Shown here piece by piece: positions 16,189-24,396 of a stretch of DNA of 64,000 nucleotides. The stretch's first letter is position 1. Every line of letters begins with the position of its first letter. This DNA comes from VXOI01 sp965197575 (GTDB lineage Bacteria > Chloroflexota > Dehalococcoidia > Lucifugimonadales > UBA3495), in assembly GCA_965197575.1 (NCBI GenBank), contig OZ240214.1:4154001-4218000 (forward strand), read 5' to 3'. The translations under genes were made by a program, and so were the position numbers. The notes below the pieces were generated by a model. It ran no database searches and was not told the DNA's origin. It worked only from the letters and a program-made list of their open reading frames with translations.

Positions 16189-16345
16189 TATGGGGCCTCT
16201 GGTACAGTCCGACGTTGTGGAAGGTCTAACTTCCAGCTTATCGGGCTGCATCGGGGCTTATCAAGGAGCTGCTGTCAGCATTTGGGCTGGCCAGGTGCCG
16301 GGGCGGAACGCGTCCGCACGAGGATGCGGGTAGCCCCTCGCGTGC

Positions 16346-16513
16346 TTAGGGTCGGCAGTGTGCCGGAGCTATGAATCCGCAGGTGAACGTGGTGACTGGG
16401 TGTGTGTTAGCCGGCTGTTGTACGTTCAGGCCGTGGCACCGCGGGCACATTGCTCGGACTCCCACTTCTGGCCCGTCCACCTTGACGCTGCACTGAGGCG
16501 GCGTCAATGCCAC
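16346..16513 (-). CDS. Small zinc-ribbon-like protein
   Basis: A 55-residue frame starting with GTG (MALTPPQCSVKVDG) contains CPRCHGLNVQQPAN and a later FTCGF. Cys pairs of this type usually bind zinc. It lies between the AbiTii and nuclease genes on the same strand. The ribosome-binding site is weak and I do not recognise a family, so it is a candidate only. Confidence 0.4.
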   Translation of the reverse strand: MALTPPQCSVKVDGPEVGVRAMCPRCHGLNVQQPANTHPVTTFTCGFIAPAHCRP

Positions 16514-16625
16514 GGCCTCGGCTCACTCAAGGCGGTTAGTGTCCGCGTTGCCCGGGAAGCGCCCGAAAACCACCCCTCCGGCGTTGCCTTTGGCATGCGC
16601 GATAAATATCTTTAGGGGGTGCCGA

Positions 16626-17384
16626 CTACTCAGAAACGGCGGCTTCGAGTTCACTTAGGTCTTCGTCGTCGATGTTGAGCTCACGGAGATACTGCAGAAG
16701 GGAGTCTATGTCACCCTTCTCGACGGTGTTGGCCTGCTGACCGACGTGCTCTCCGCCGGCGACGATGTTGCGGTCACCGTGGATGGTGATGTTGAAGATG
16801 TTTCGAGCAACTTCAGATTCGACGCTGCGATTGTTCAAGTCCTCCGAAGTGACATTGTTTTCCTGAAGTCCGAGCACGAAGTCCAAGAGTTTGTTCTTCA
16901 CTTGATCGAGAATGCCGGAGATGACGTAGGACGGTATCGGTTGGTGCGCATCGACCAGAACCATACCTCCGTACATTCGTATGGCATCCCGAGCGAGCAA
17001 CACCATTTCTTGCGGCCACTTTATTTGTCCGTCTTCGGACGCCTGGGCCTCCGGCGCCCCCACACCATCAAAGAAAATCAGGTTCTCAGCGAAGTCCTTG
17101 ACTTGCTCGGGCAGGTTGTAGGTGGCGAGCACCACATTTTGAGCCCCGCTTGGGCCAGGGCCAGAGAAGGTGCCAAGATTGGTTGGGCGAAAGCTTCTGT
17201 AACTTGGAACTTTATTCCTGGCGTTATATCCACTGAGCTCGGAGTCAGCCCATTCCCGAAATTCCGGGAGTCCTATCGAACTCGCCAGTATCTTTGCTTT
17301 CCTGAGGGTGTTTGAGAGGCTCGCAGATTCGTTGACCAAGTCCGAGCGAATTTCGTCAAGTAAGTTCATCAATCCCTCTGTCAC
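16626..17384 (-). CDS. AbiTii-domain protein
   Basis: The 252-residue product begins LLDEIRSDLVNESASLSNTL and RKAKILASSIGLPEFREWAD, which matches the AbiTii domain found in abortive-infection proteins. The middle is helical, and a later segment NIFNITIHGDRNIVAGG resembles the glycine-rich strand region often following AbiTii. The acidic C-terminus (DIDSLLQYLRELNIDDEDL) forms predicted helices. The gene is intact and lies with nuclease, MNT-HEPN and HEPN genes, which supports a defence role. The mechanism is unknown. Confidence 0.75.
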   Translation of the reverse strand: MTEGLMNLLDEIRSDLVNESASLSNTLRKAKILASSIGLPEFREWADSELSGYNARNKVPSYRSFRPTNLGTFSGPGPSGAQNVVLATYNLPEQVKDFAENLIFFDGVGAPEAQASEDGQIKWPQEMVLLARDAIRMYGGMVLVDAHQPIPSYVISGILDQVKNKLLDFVLGLQENNVTSEDLNNRSVESEVARNIFNITIHGDRNIVAGGEHVGQQANTVEKGDIDSLLQYLRELNIDDEDLSELEAAVSE

Positions 17385-17472
17385 ATGAATCTAAGGGGTA
17401 CGGTCCTCATGGAGCTCGGATATGCCATCGTGGTATAGAATACAGGCAGCCCCAATCGGCAGGAGCTTCCTC

Positions 17473-17838
17473 ATGCAAACTCGCAACGACGCGGCCGCTT
17501 ACCTAGCCTGGCAGGTGGATGAAGCGGAAAAGGCCATCAGTGTAGGGAACCCTGAGGATGCCGGCCTGATGATGTACCAGGCCATCGAAACCGCGATGAT
17601 AGGTCTTGCGCAGAGCAGGAACCTTCCCCATGCGGACCATAACGACCTGCTCAGCTTGGCGATGGCCTTGGATGAGGAGCATGGAACTCAGGGGTCGCAT
17701 TTTGTCCGGTTTGAAGCGGCCAGGGCAATGTACGATAACGCCCAGCTGCATTTCCTGGACATTGAGGAGACTCTCATGGCCCCGGACAATGCGAGGGAGT
17801 TCATACGACGCCTCGAGGAGCATCGAGCGGCCGCATGA
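17473..17838 (+). CDS. HEPN-like small helical protein
   Basis: A 121-residue all-helical protein: YLAWQVDEAEKAISVGNPED, MMYQAIETAMIGLAQSRNL, HADHNDLLSLAMALDEEHG. This spacing (GN..+A..M.Y.AIE, then H and an L-rich helix) is typical of HEPN/PaREP1-like proteins. The ATG at 17473 has AGGAG eight bases upstream. The stop overlaps the start of the next gene (ATGA), indicating translational coupling. Confidence 0.6.
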   Translation: MQTRNDAAAYLAWQVDEAEKAISVGNPEDAGLMMYQAIETAMIGLAQSRNLPHADHNDLLSLAMALDEEHGTQGSHFVRFEAARAMYDNAQLHFLDIEETLMAPDNAREFIRRLEEHRAAA

Positions 17839-18233
17839 CCCCAGCGGAGAGGCTTGCGGAAGCCAGGGGCATGACCATCCTGGCCGCAGAGCTCCAAGCC
17901 CGGGGGATCCTGACCGCTGCCGGCGAGATGCTCTGGGGCGCGGTCAATCACATCATCAAGGCCGTCGTGGACCACCACGGGCTGGTGATGGACAACGGCG
18001 ACCCCATGCGCAGGCGCTCTGCGATGGAACACCTGCTGCAGGTGGATCCGAGAAAGCCTCCCCTGGACGATAGCCTTACCGTGGTCGGCCAGTTGCACGG
18101 GCATTTCTACAACAAGCACATGGGTGAGGCCCAACATGCGGCCGCGATGACCGCCTCCTTCGACCTCATTGCGTACCTGCCGGGCAGACCCGAAGTCCAG
18201 GCCATACCGTCCAGGAGTTCCTCAACTCCTTGA
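17835..18233 (+). CDS. PaREP1/HEPN-family protein
   Basis: The 132-residue product has ARGILTAAGEMLWGAVNHII and KAVVDHHGLVMDNGDPMRRR, then LHGHFYNKHM. The AGEMLWGAV-xxxIKA helix and HxHFY motif are characteristic of PaREP1-type proteins, a HEPN subgroup. It overlaps the preceding HEPN-like gene by four bases, so the two probably act together. No nucleotidyltransferase partner lies on this strand. Confidence 0.65.
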   Translation: MTPAERLAEARGMTILAAELQARGILTAAGEMLWGAVNHIIKAVVDHHGLVMDNGDPMRRRSAMEHLLQVDPRKPPLDDSLTVVGQLHGHFYNKHMGEAQHAAAMTASFDLIAYLPGRPEVQAIPSRSSSTP

Positions 18234-18259
18234 CGAGAGCAGCGCATCCCAGCTTCCAG

Positions 18260-18462
18260 CTACCACTCCTTCACTGTGGCGTACAGAACTGCCGCGGGGA
18301 TGGCAATCCAGGTCCCAATGACGGTTTTCTGAAGAGCCAAAGAATCCATTGAATGGCAACGGCCGGGATCGGGTCAGGGAACCCGGCTAGTTCCAGAAGT
18401 CCTCCAACGAAGAAGCCTGCAACCAGGGTCGCCTAGGAATTTCGCAAAGCGTGGTCTTCCAT
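18260..18462 (-). pseudogene. Small two-segment membrane protein, decayed
   Basis: After CTTAGGAGG and ATG at 18462 the minus strand reads MEDHALRNS, a TAG, then ATLVAGFFVGGLLELAGFPD and AVAIQWILW. A one-base shift leads to KTVIGTWIAIPAAVLYATVK and a stop. The hydrophobic segments and good Shine-Dalgarno site suggest a once real small membrane protein, with one nonsense codon and one frameshift. Confidence 0.45.
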
Positions 18463-18541
18463 CTCGTCCTCCTAAGGTGGCCAATGAACGCGCCGCGGGG
18501 TTAGTAACTGTTCGTTATAATATGCACTTGTAGAACAGAGG

Positions 18542-18635
18542 TTAGTCAAGATAGTCGAAGCGGCCAAGGTTCTCGGTTCGTCAGTAGCCCAACTGAGGAA
18601 GTGGGAGGCCACTGGCGACCTTATGCCCGTGGTTG
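18542..18635 (+). pseudogene. IS607-type orfA N-terminal fragment
   Basis: The frame reads KIVEAAKVLGSSVAQLRKWE and ATGDLMP, the MerR-like helix-turn-helix at the start of IS607-type serine recombinases. An AT-rich promoter-like stretch (TTCGTTATAATATGC) precedes it at 18511-18525. The rest of the gene is replaced by the ISNCY transposase fragment. Confidence 0.6.
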
Positions 18636-19703
18636 GGGGACCACGTACCGCCGTTCACGCTGCTGATCGCGGTGGACGATGCCACCGGCGTGGTGGTTGA
18701 CGCCCTCTTCTGGGAGAAGGAGGACGCCCACAGCTACTTCCTGCTGATCCAGGGCCTGATGCAGCGCCGCGGCATACCCATTGCCCTCTACACCGACCGG
18801 CACGGAGTCTTCAGGCATACCCCCGGTTCCGGCCTCCCTGGGATGCCGACCCAGTTCAGCCGGGCCATGGAAGAACTGGGGATCCAGATGATATTCGCCC
18901 TGTCGCCCCAGGCCAAGGGTCGCGTGGAGCGAGCGGCGGGAACCTTCCAGGACCGGCTGGTAACTGAACTCCGGCTGTCCGGCGCCAGCAGCATCGGGGA
19001 AGCCAACAGGGTGCTGGAGCAGTTCCTGCCACGATTCAACCAACGCTTCGGGGTTCCGCCGCGATATCCCGAGCCTGCATTCCGGCCTCTGGACCCGGAG
19101 CTGCGCCTGGAACAGATCCTGTGCTTCAAGCACCGCAGGACGGTGGCCAAGGACAACACGGTTAGGTTCCAGCTGCACACCCTCCAGTTGCTGCCGGGGG
19201 CGAGCCGCCCCAGCTATGCCGGGGTGGCTGTGGAGGTCCTGGAAGGACTGGACGGCCGGTTGTTGGTACGCCATGAGGGGCGCATCGTCGCTGCCCAGGA
19301 GGCGCCACCCAGTCCGGTATTTCTTCGGAACGGCCTCCAGCGTTCCGCAACTGCTCCTGTCCCGCCCTCCGGGGCCAACGGCTTGGGCGAACGCTGGACA
19401 GCGAGTCTCAAACCGCTGGACTCAAGGGTAGAGGACGAGGAGGATCAAGGGGCCATCACCGACGGCGCGGCCGCTGCCGGGACCCCCGCTGCCGCCTCTC
19501 CCCGCAAGCCGACGTTCCTCCAAAAGGAGAGATGGAAGGCAATTCAGAAAGCCCGACGCAAGGGGATGTCGCTGCGAGCGATCGAGCGGGAGTTGGGAAT
19601 CCACAGGGGAACCATCAAGAAATACCTGGACACCGAGGGTTCTCCAACGCGGCGATCCCGGGCGGGTCCCGCGAAGTCATCATCTGATACCATGGCGGCA
19701 TAA
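18633..19703 (+). pseudogene. ISNCY/IS1202-type rve transposase, N-terminus lost
   Basis: The frame has LLIAVDDATGVVVDALFWE (first Asp), IALYTDRHGVFRHTP (second Asp) and ALSPQAKGRVERAAGTFQD (Glu), an rve integrase core. After it come LQLLPGASRPSYAGVAVEVL and a C-terminal helix-turn-helix (MSLRAIERELGIHRGTIKKY). The usual N-terminal DNA-binding domain is absent and the 5' end joins an unrelated IS607 fragment. No other lesion is visible. Confidence 0.78.
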
Positions 19704-20059
19704 CCGAGTGACATTTATGCCGGCCGCTTAAACGGACATTTATCCTGAACAGCGACACCCCACTGGCCCAACTTCCCGCTGCCCTTGACACACCTGCGAA
19801 CACCATGGCAGGACACGGTGCCAGTATTGCAGCCGCCACTGCCGTCGCCGACCGTTACCGGCGCATCGAAACCGTTTTCCGAATTGATCATCACGTTCGA
19901 TGAACAACACCGGCCACAGTATTGACTCCCCCAGCGGCGATCGGCGCCTTTTCGAGACATTCCGAAAGGCCAGCCGTCAATGGCGGAAAACGGGCGCGAA
20001 TTCCCAAGTGGGGACGCGAGGCTTGTCACCCGCTTCCTGTTACACAAAAAAGCCGGCCA
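19704..20059. other. Intergenic gap
   Basis: No convincing gene lies in these 356 bp. A short motif, GGACATTTATCCTGAA at 19735-19750, may be an end of the ISNCY element. The remainder is featureless. Confidence 0.4.
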
Positions 20060-22003
20060 TCAGGGATGGCAGTGGGCGTGATTGGCGCTCGGCGGCACGT
20101 CCAGCACGGGATTCGTATCGAAGAACCCGACTGGCTTGAGGCTGAACCCGCAGTAGGCCACCGGAGAGATGGGCCAGTCCTCAGGACGGGGCACATGGTG
20201 GTAGCCAAGGGTGTACCACAGGACCAGGTCCGTGTTATCGACGTTCCGGTCGTTCTTGGTGTACTCGGGCAGTCCTGCTCCGCCGGGATGCTGATTGGGA
20301 TAGGGTCCTGTGGCCGCCATCTCGTCCTGGTCGTAAGGCGTGACCCACAGGTGCTTTTGCATGAATCCCGCGCGCTTCATTATCCTGGCGCTGGGATGGG
20401 CAAAGGGAAGGATGTTCTCTCCCGGCATGAGCTTGTAGCCAACCGGCCTCCCCAGGGAGTTCTTGACTGAGGGATTGGAGACCACCCAGTAACGTCCGCT
20501 CATTGGGTCAACCACCCGCTGCGCCTCCTCCTCCGTCCGGAGCGGGGTCGCCTCGGCGTAGAACGCGTTTCCATGCGGATTATCCGGGCCGGCTGGCGCC
20601 GCTACCGTGTTCACCTCGAAGACCGTATTGTTCCCACCGTCCACATCCATGTCGAGCCGGAAGTTGAAAAAGTGCTGGTGTATGTGGGCGTTCAGTTGAG
20701 GCGCCACCAGCGTGCCGTACTTGGGCGTCTCATCCTCCGGGACTGCGGCGGTGTTCACTATGCCGGTGAGCTTAATCTCAAGCTGTATCGTGCCATCCTG
20801 GTAGAAGTACCAGAAGAAGCCGTATTCGTAATTGCCGACGGTAGCGATGCTGGACACTACCAAGCGCCTGGAGCGGCGCACCTCGGTCTGGTTCGTGCGC
20901 CAGTCCGTGTGCTTCCACAGTATCCCGTAGTCCTCCTCGTGCAGGCACACCGCGTTGGGTATGATAGATGGTTCCCCGCGACCGTCGTTCAGTACAGCGT
21001 CGAAATAGTAGATCTCCCCCAGGCAGTCGCATCCGAGGGTCAAAGAGTTGGTGAGAGAGCCGATGCCATACTCCCCCGCATCGAATGCGTTCTTTCGGTA
21101 GTGGTCCTTGCTCGGGTCGCCGTAAGGCACCACCATGTCGGAGAGGGCTGCCCGGTACAGGATAGGCCTGATACGGCCCTGGTCCTCATAGCCGACATTG
21201 TGGATCACCAAGCCTTCCCTGGGCGTGAACCCCACGCGCAGATGCCACTTCTGCCAAGTCACTCCCCAACCCTTGACCTCGAAGCTCGACCCCTCCGGTT
21301 GCGTGATCTCCAGCGGCTTCACATCCCCACGGAACTTTTCGACGAACTCGGCGCCGTAGTTGCCGGGGTCAGGCGGCAGCGGCACGACGCCGTAGTCGTC
21401 AACGCGAACCACCTCCATGCTGTTCAGGTCAACCACTGCGGTTACTCCCTCGATGGGACGGGCGTAGCCGTTGTCAGTGGGGCCTGAGCGGACGAAACAC
21501 CGCGCCAGCACCAAGCGGCGTCCCTCTTCCTCCTCAAACCCGTAGTTCCCGGCAGACCAGGGATCAACCATCACCAGGTTCGGGTCGGTGATGCCTCGCT
21601 TCCTGATGGCGGCCAGGAACTGCGGGTCAGCCCTGACCACGGCCTCGCATTCGACGAATTCGTCGAACATCACCCGAGGTTGGACACCCGGGACGTGCTT
21701 CCAGGAAACGACGCGCCGTTCATCCAGGGACACCACCGCCTCGTAGGTTGACGCGGTGTCGTTGTCAAGAATAACCAGGAAGGCGGATCGTGGAACGGGT
21801 GAGCCGGGCCGAGAGTCGAGAACAGCGGTCTTGTCCGGTTCGTAAAGAACAACGGTCTCGAACCGCACTCGCCCGCCCAGTTGACGCTGGGTCTTCAAGA
21901 TGGAAGAGGCCTCGGCTATCTCCTCGGCGGTTAGTGGGTCCAGGGGATGCGAAACCGGGGCGAGTATTGATGTATCCGGTGTTGCCCTGTTGGAAACGGT
22001 CAT
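20060..22003 (-). CDS. Copper amine oxidase (primary-amine oxidase)
   Basis: A 647-residue protein with the copper amine oxidase plan: small N-terminal N2/N3-like regions and a large C-terminal beta-sandwich. The TPQ precursor Tyr lies in VGNYEYG (about residue 389). Copper His ligands are in AHIHQHFFNFRLDMD (about residue 438) and GYHHVPRPEDWP (about residue 601). It oxidises primary amines to aldehydes with release of ammonia and peroxide. The ATG at 22003 follows AGGGGGAC. No signal peptide is seen, so a cytoplasmic enzyme is likely. A histidine decarboxylase lies 700 bp upstream on the same strand, so histamine is a plausible substrate. Confidence 0.92.
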   Translation of the reverse strand: MTVSNRATPDTSILAPVSHPLDPLTAEEIAEASSILKTQRQLGGRVRFETVVLYEPDKTAVLDSRPGSPVPRSAFLVILDNDTASTYEAVVSLDERRVVSWKHVPGVQPRVMFDEFVECEAVVRADPQFLAAIRKRGITDPNLVMVDPWSAGNYGFEEEEGRRLVLARCFVRSGPTDNGYARPIEGVTAVVDLNSMEVVRVDDYGVVPLPPDPGNYGAEFVEKFRGDVKPLEITQPEGSSFEVKGWGVTWQKWHLRVGFTPREGLVIHNVGYEDQGRIRPILYRAALSDMVVPYGDPSKDHYRKNAFDAGEYGIGSLTNSLTLGCDCLGEIYYFDAVLNDGRGEPSIIPNAVCLHEEDYGILWKHTDWRTNQTEVRRSRRLVVSSIATVGNYEYGFFWYFYQDGTIQLEIKLTGIVNTAAVPEDETPKYGTLVAPQLNAHIHQHFFNFRLDMDVDGGNNTVFEVNTVAAPAGPDNPHGNAFYAEATPLRTEEEAQRVVDPMSGRYWVVSNPSVKNSLGRPVGYKLMPGENILPFAHPSARIMKRAGFMQKHLWVTPYDQDEMAATGPYPNQHPGGAGLPEYTKNDRNVDNTDLVLWYTLGYHHVPRPEDWPISPVAYCGFSLKPVGFFDTNPVLDVPPSANHAHCHP

Positions 22004-22109
22004 AGTGTCCCCCTTGCGGGCCGGGCCCACCACTTCAATGGATCTTGTACTAACGAATTGGACGGTAACAGCGCTACCTCACATGGTCAACCGAAGGCCC
22101 CATGGACGC

Positions 22110-22205
22110 AGGACGACTGCAAAGTCCTTGAGAATCCGTTGGTGATGAGCCTGTCGAACCACGAAAGGATTCTCACAACCCGTCCTTCGACAAGCTCAGG
22201 GATAA
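22110..22205. repeat. ISAs1 end-like motif followed by a dispersed palindromic repeat
   Basis: GCAGGACGACTGCAAAGTCC (22108-22127) resembles the terminal repeat of the ISAs1 element at 35343 (GCAGGACGATTGCAAAGTC). About 20 bp later GAGCCTGTCGAACCACGA and CCTTCGACAAGCTCAGG form the two arms of a dispersed intergenic repeat. The stretch lies upstream of the amine oxidase. Confidence 0.5.
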
Positions 22206-22261
22206 CGGTCCCGGCGCTCGAACGAATTTGCAACCGTCCTGCCATGACATGGCGCTGCCTG

Positions 22262-22663
22262 TCAGAGGATCTCCTCCTTGCTGATGGCGGCTTCGGTGGC
22301 GGCGCGGTCGTTGGTGGTCAGTGCGATTAGCGCGTATCCGTCATGCCTGGCAAGGATGTGAAGGTTCTGAATATTAACCCCAGCCTGCCTCAGTTGGTCC
22401 GCTACCCTGGACAGGGCGCCGGGTTCATCCCGCAGACGGACAACCACGGCGTCGTCGCTCACCGCTTTGTAGCCTGCCTGGTTCAGCACGGACAGGGCGT
22501 GGTCGGTGTCGTCGGCCGTCAATATCACGGCTCCACGATCCCCTGCCGTCTGGGTGTTCAACGCCTCCACGTTGATGCCTGCCCGTGCCAGCACTCCGGT
22601 AATGCCGGCCAGGACCCCCACCTCGTTGTCGACCATGATGATTATCCGTTCAGTTGTGTTCAT
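22262..22663 (-). CDS. Protein with two ACT domains
   Basis: A protein of about 133 residues with two beta-alpha-beta ACT-type modules (ERIIIMVDNEVGVLAGITGV and VVVRLRDEPGALSRVADQLR, each followed by a GVN/GIN-containing strand). ACT domains bind amino acids and regulate metabolism. The ATG at 22663 is preferred over an upstream start. It lies 36 bp downstream of histidine decarboxylase on the same strand, so it may sense histidine or a related amino acid. Confidence 0.82.
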   Translation of the reverse strand: MNTTERIIIMVDNEVGVLAGITGVLARAGINVEALNTQTAGDRGAVILTADDTDHALSVLNQAGYKAVSDDAVVVRLRDEPGALSRVADQLRQAGVNIQNLHILARHDGYALIALTTNDRAATEAAISKEEIL

Positions 22664-22699
22664 CCGTTTATTACTCCGACGCGGTAAAACAGACATACC

Positions 22700-23830
22700 T
22701 CACCCGGCACAGTCTTCGACAAGTTCGTCGATCATCTGGCGGGTGACGTGAGGCATGGCAACTATGCGGACGTCCCGACCCTCGGGAGCGATCTGCCATT
22801 TTATGAATACTTCCGGCGAGGGTTTTGGGAAGACCACGGTTGCCGAGTTTCTGTGCCGCCATGCGGGAATTCCGCGCTTGTTGAACTGGCTCACGGCGTA
22901 CTCTGCCATATCCATCATGCCGGCAACCCGCTCGCTGAGACCTTCCTCTCCGAGGGTGGCGAGCGCGTACCACAGCATGAGGGGCGCGAAGCCGTTGCGT
23001 GAACCGGACAGTGTCGTATCATGCACCCCGACGTATTCAACAGCCCGTCCCACCCTCTCGACGTGGGCCTTGTGAGTGAGCACGACGCCGCAGGGCAGCG
23101 GGGCGCCGATGAGCTTGTGGCCGCTGATGGAAATGCTGTCGATTCCGGCGTCGAATCCAAAGGACTGCGGCTCTGCCACAAAGGGCAATATCAGTCCGCT
23201 GAGGGCTGCGTCGGCGTGAATGTAGGCGTTGGTGACCGCCAGATCCAGCAGAATCTCCTTGATTTTCCCGAGGTCGTCCACCGCTCCGCGCACGGTGGTC
23301 CCGATATTTGCCATTACCACCGCAGGCAGGTCTCGGTGGACGCGAATCATATCGGAGAGGTCCTGATAGTCTATCTCGCCGTTTTCCTGGCTTTTGATCA
23401 TGATGTAGCGGGCGTTCAGCACCCGCACATTCTTAAGGACGCTGTAGTGAGTGTCCTCTGAAAAGTAGAACATGGCGTTGGGGAACAGCTCCCTGGCAAG
23501 ATAGAGGCCATACATGTTGCCCTCTGTGCCGCCGGAAGTAACGTAGCCCCATGCCTGTTCCGGATCTATGCGAGTCAGCTCGGCGAACCGGGCAATGACT
23601 TCCCGCTCGATTTCATGAGTGTTGCAACGGTAGTTGCTCTCGTGAAAGGGGTCTCCGATGTTGTTCAGGGAGAATTGCAGAAACGGCAGCAGGGGGGAAT
23701 AGTCGAATTTCTGGTTGCCCGGAAACCCAATCTGTTGCTCCGCCCCTAACCGAATCTGCTCCAACAACAGGTCGAGCTTCCCCTGGATTTCCGAACGTTG
23801 CTGCCAATACGCGGAAGGTCGGGAAGTCAT
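22700..23830 (-). CDS. hdc: PLP-dependent histidine decarboxylase
   Basis: A 376-residue group II decarboxylase. Segments typical of bacterial histidine decarboxylases are IGFPGNQKFDYSPLLPFLQF, GYVTSGGTEGNMYGLYLARE and FSEDTHYSVLKNVRVL. The PLP-binding Lys is in ISGHKLIGAPLPCG (about residue 235). The reaction is histidine to histamine plus CO2. The gene heads a run with the ACT gene and the amine oxidase. Tyrosine or serine decarboxylase relatives cannot be fully excluded, but the N-terminal region fits Hdc best. Confidence 0.85.
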   Translation of the reverse strand: MTSRPSAYWQQRSEIQGKLDLLLEQIRLGAEQQIGFPGNQKFDYSPLLPFLQFSLNNIGDPFHESNYRCNTHEIEREVIARFAELTRIDPEQAWGYVTSGGTEGNMYGLYLARELFPNAMFYFSEDTHYSVLKNVRVLNARYIMIKSQENGEIDYQDLSDMIRVHRDLPAVVMANIGTTVRGAVDDLGKIKEILLDLAVTNAYIHADAALSGLILPFVAEPQSFGFDAGIDSISISGHKLIGAPLPCGVVLTHKAHVERVGRAVEYVGVHDTTLSGSRNGFAPLMLWYALATLGEEGLSERVAGMMDMAEYAVSQFNKRGIPAWRHRNSATVVFPKPSPEVFIKWQIAPEGRDVRIVAMPHVTRQMIDELVEDCAG

Positions 23831-23849
23831 TGGTGGCTCGCTCTCCTAA

Positions 23850-23936
23850 TACTACAGTCGCAGATTGAGGACGGGTATAATTAAGACAGTCAATCGGTGG
23901 TGAGGTGGGGCGGTGGCTGTTGGGGCAGATGAGGTT
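23850..23936 (+). repeat. Solo IS701 left end
   Basis: TACTACAGTCGCAGATTGAG and about 65 further bases match the left end of IS701a, including the region around its start codon. The copy ends abruptly at about 23936. No right end follows. Confidence 0.7.
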
Positions 23937-23968
23937 GACCTGCCCCAGAGTCTGTACCACCTCCTATG

Positions 23969-24334
23969 TTACACCGGCAGCAACTCCACCTCTACCAAGG
24001 GGCTGCCCTCAACCCAGGCTTCCAGGTCACGGTTGCCGCCAATTTTCTGGTGGATTCGGGAAATGATGTCCCGCCGCCGGTTCCGGTCTCTGATCGACGT
24101 CGCCCGGGCGGCCAGGTCGGCCCGAGCGCTCTGCTTGAGGTGAAAAGTGAACTGGGGGTTTGCCACCAGGTTGGCGTACCAGTCGCGACTGCCGGGCGTG
24201 CCGGTGATGTAGAGCCGGCCTTCGATATTGTGGAACCAGATCTCCTTGCGTCGGGGCTGCCCGGTATTCCGTCCGGTGGTGGTGATGTCGATGGTGCGGT
24301 CCCGTTCCAGGGCTTGTCGCACTGCTTCATCCAT
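23969..24334 (-). CDS. DUF385-type deazaflavin (F420)-dependent reductase-like protein
   Basis: A 121-residue split-barrel protein. TTTGRNTGQPRRKEIWFHN and LYITGTPGSRDWYANLVANP are typical of the F420-binding nitroreductase/quinone-reductase family. The ATG at 24334 was chosen because homology starts there. It lies 62 bp downstream of an LLM-class F420 enzyme on the same strand, which supports F420 use. The substrate is unknown. Confidence 0.75.
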   Translation of the reverse strand: MDEAVRQALERDRTIDITTTGRNTGQPRRKEIWFHNIEGRLYITGTPGSRDWYANLVANPQFTFHLKQSARADLAARATSIRDRNRRRDIISRIHQKIGGNRDLEAWVEGSPLVEVELLPV

Positions 24335-24396
24335 ATTCCGTTGCCCTCCACTACCCGTTCGGTTGGGGTTCCCTGGTAAGTCCCTGCTCTCCCTCC

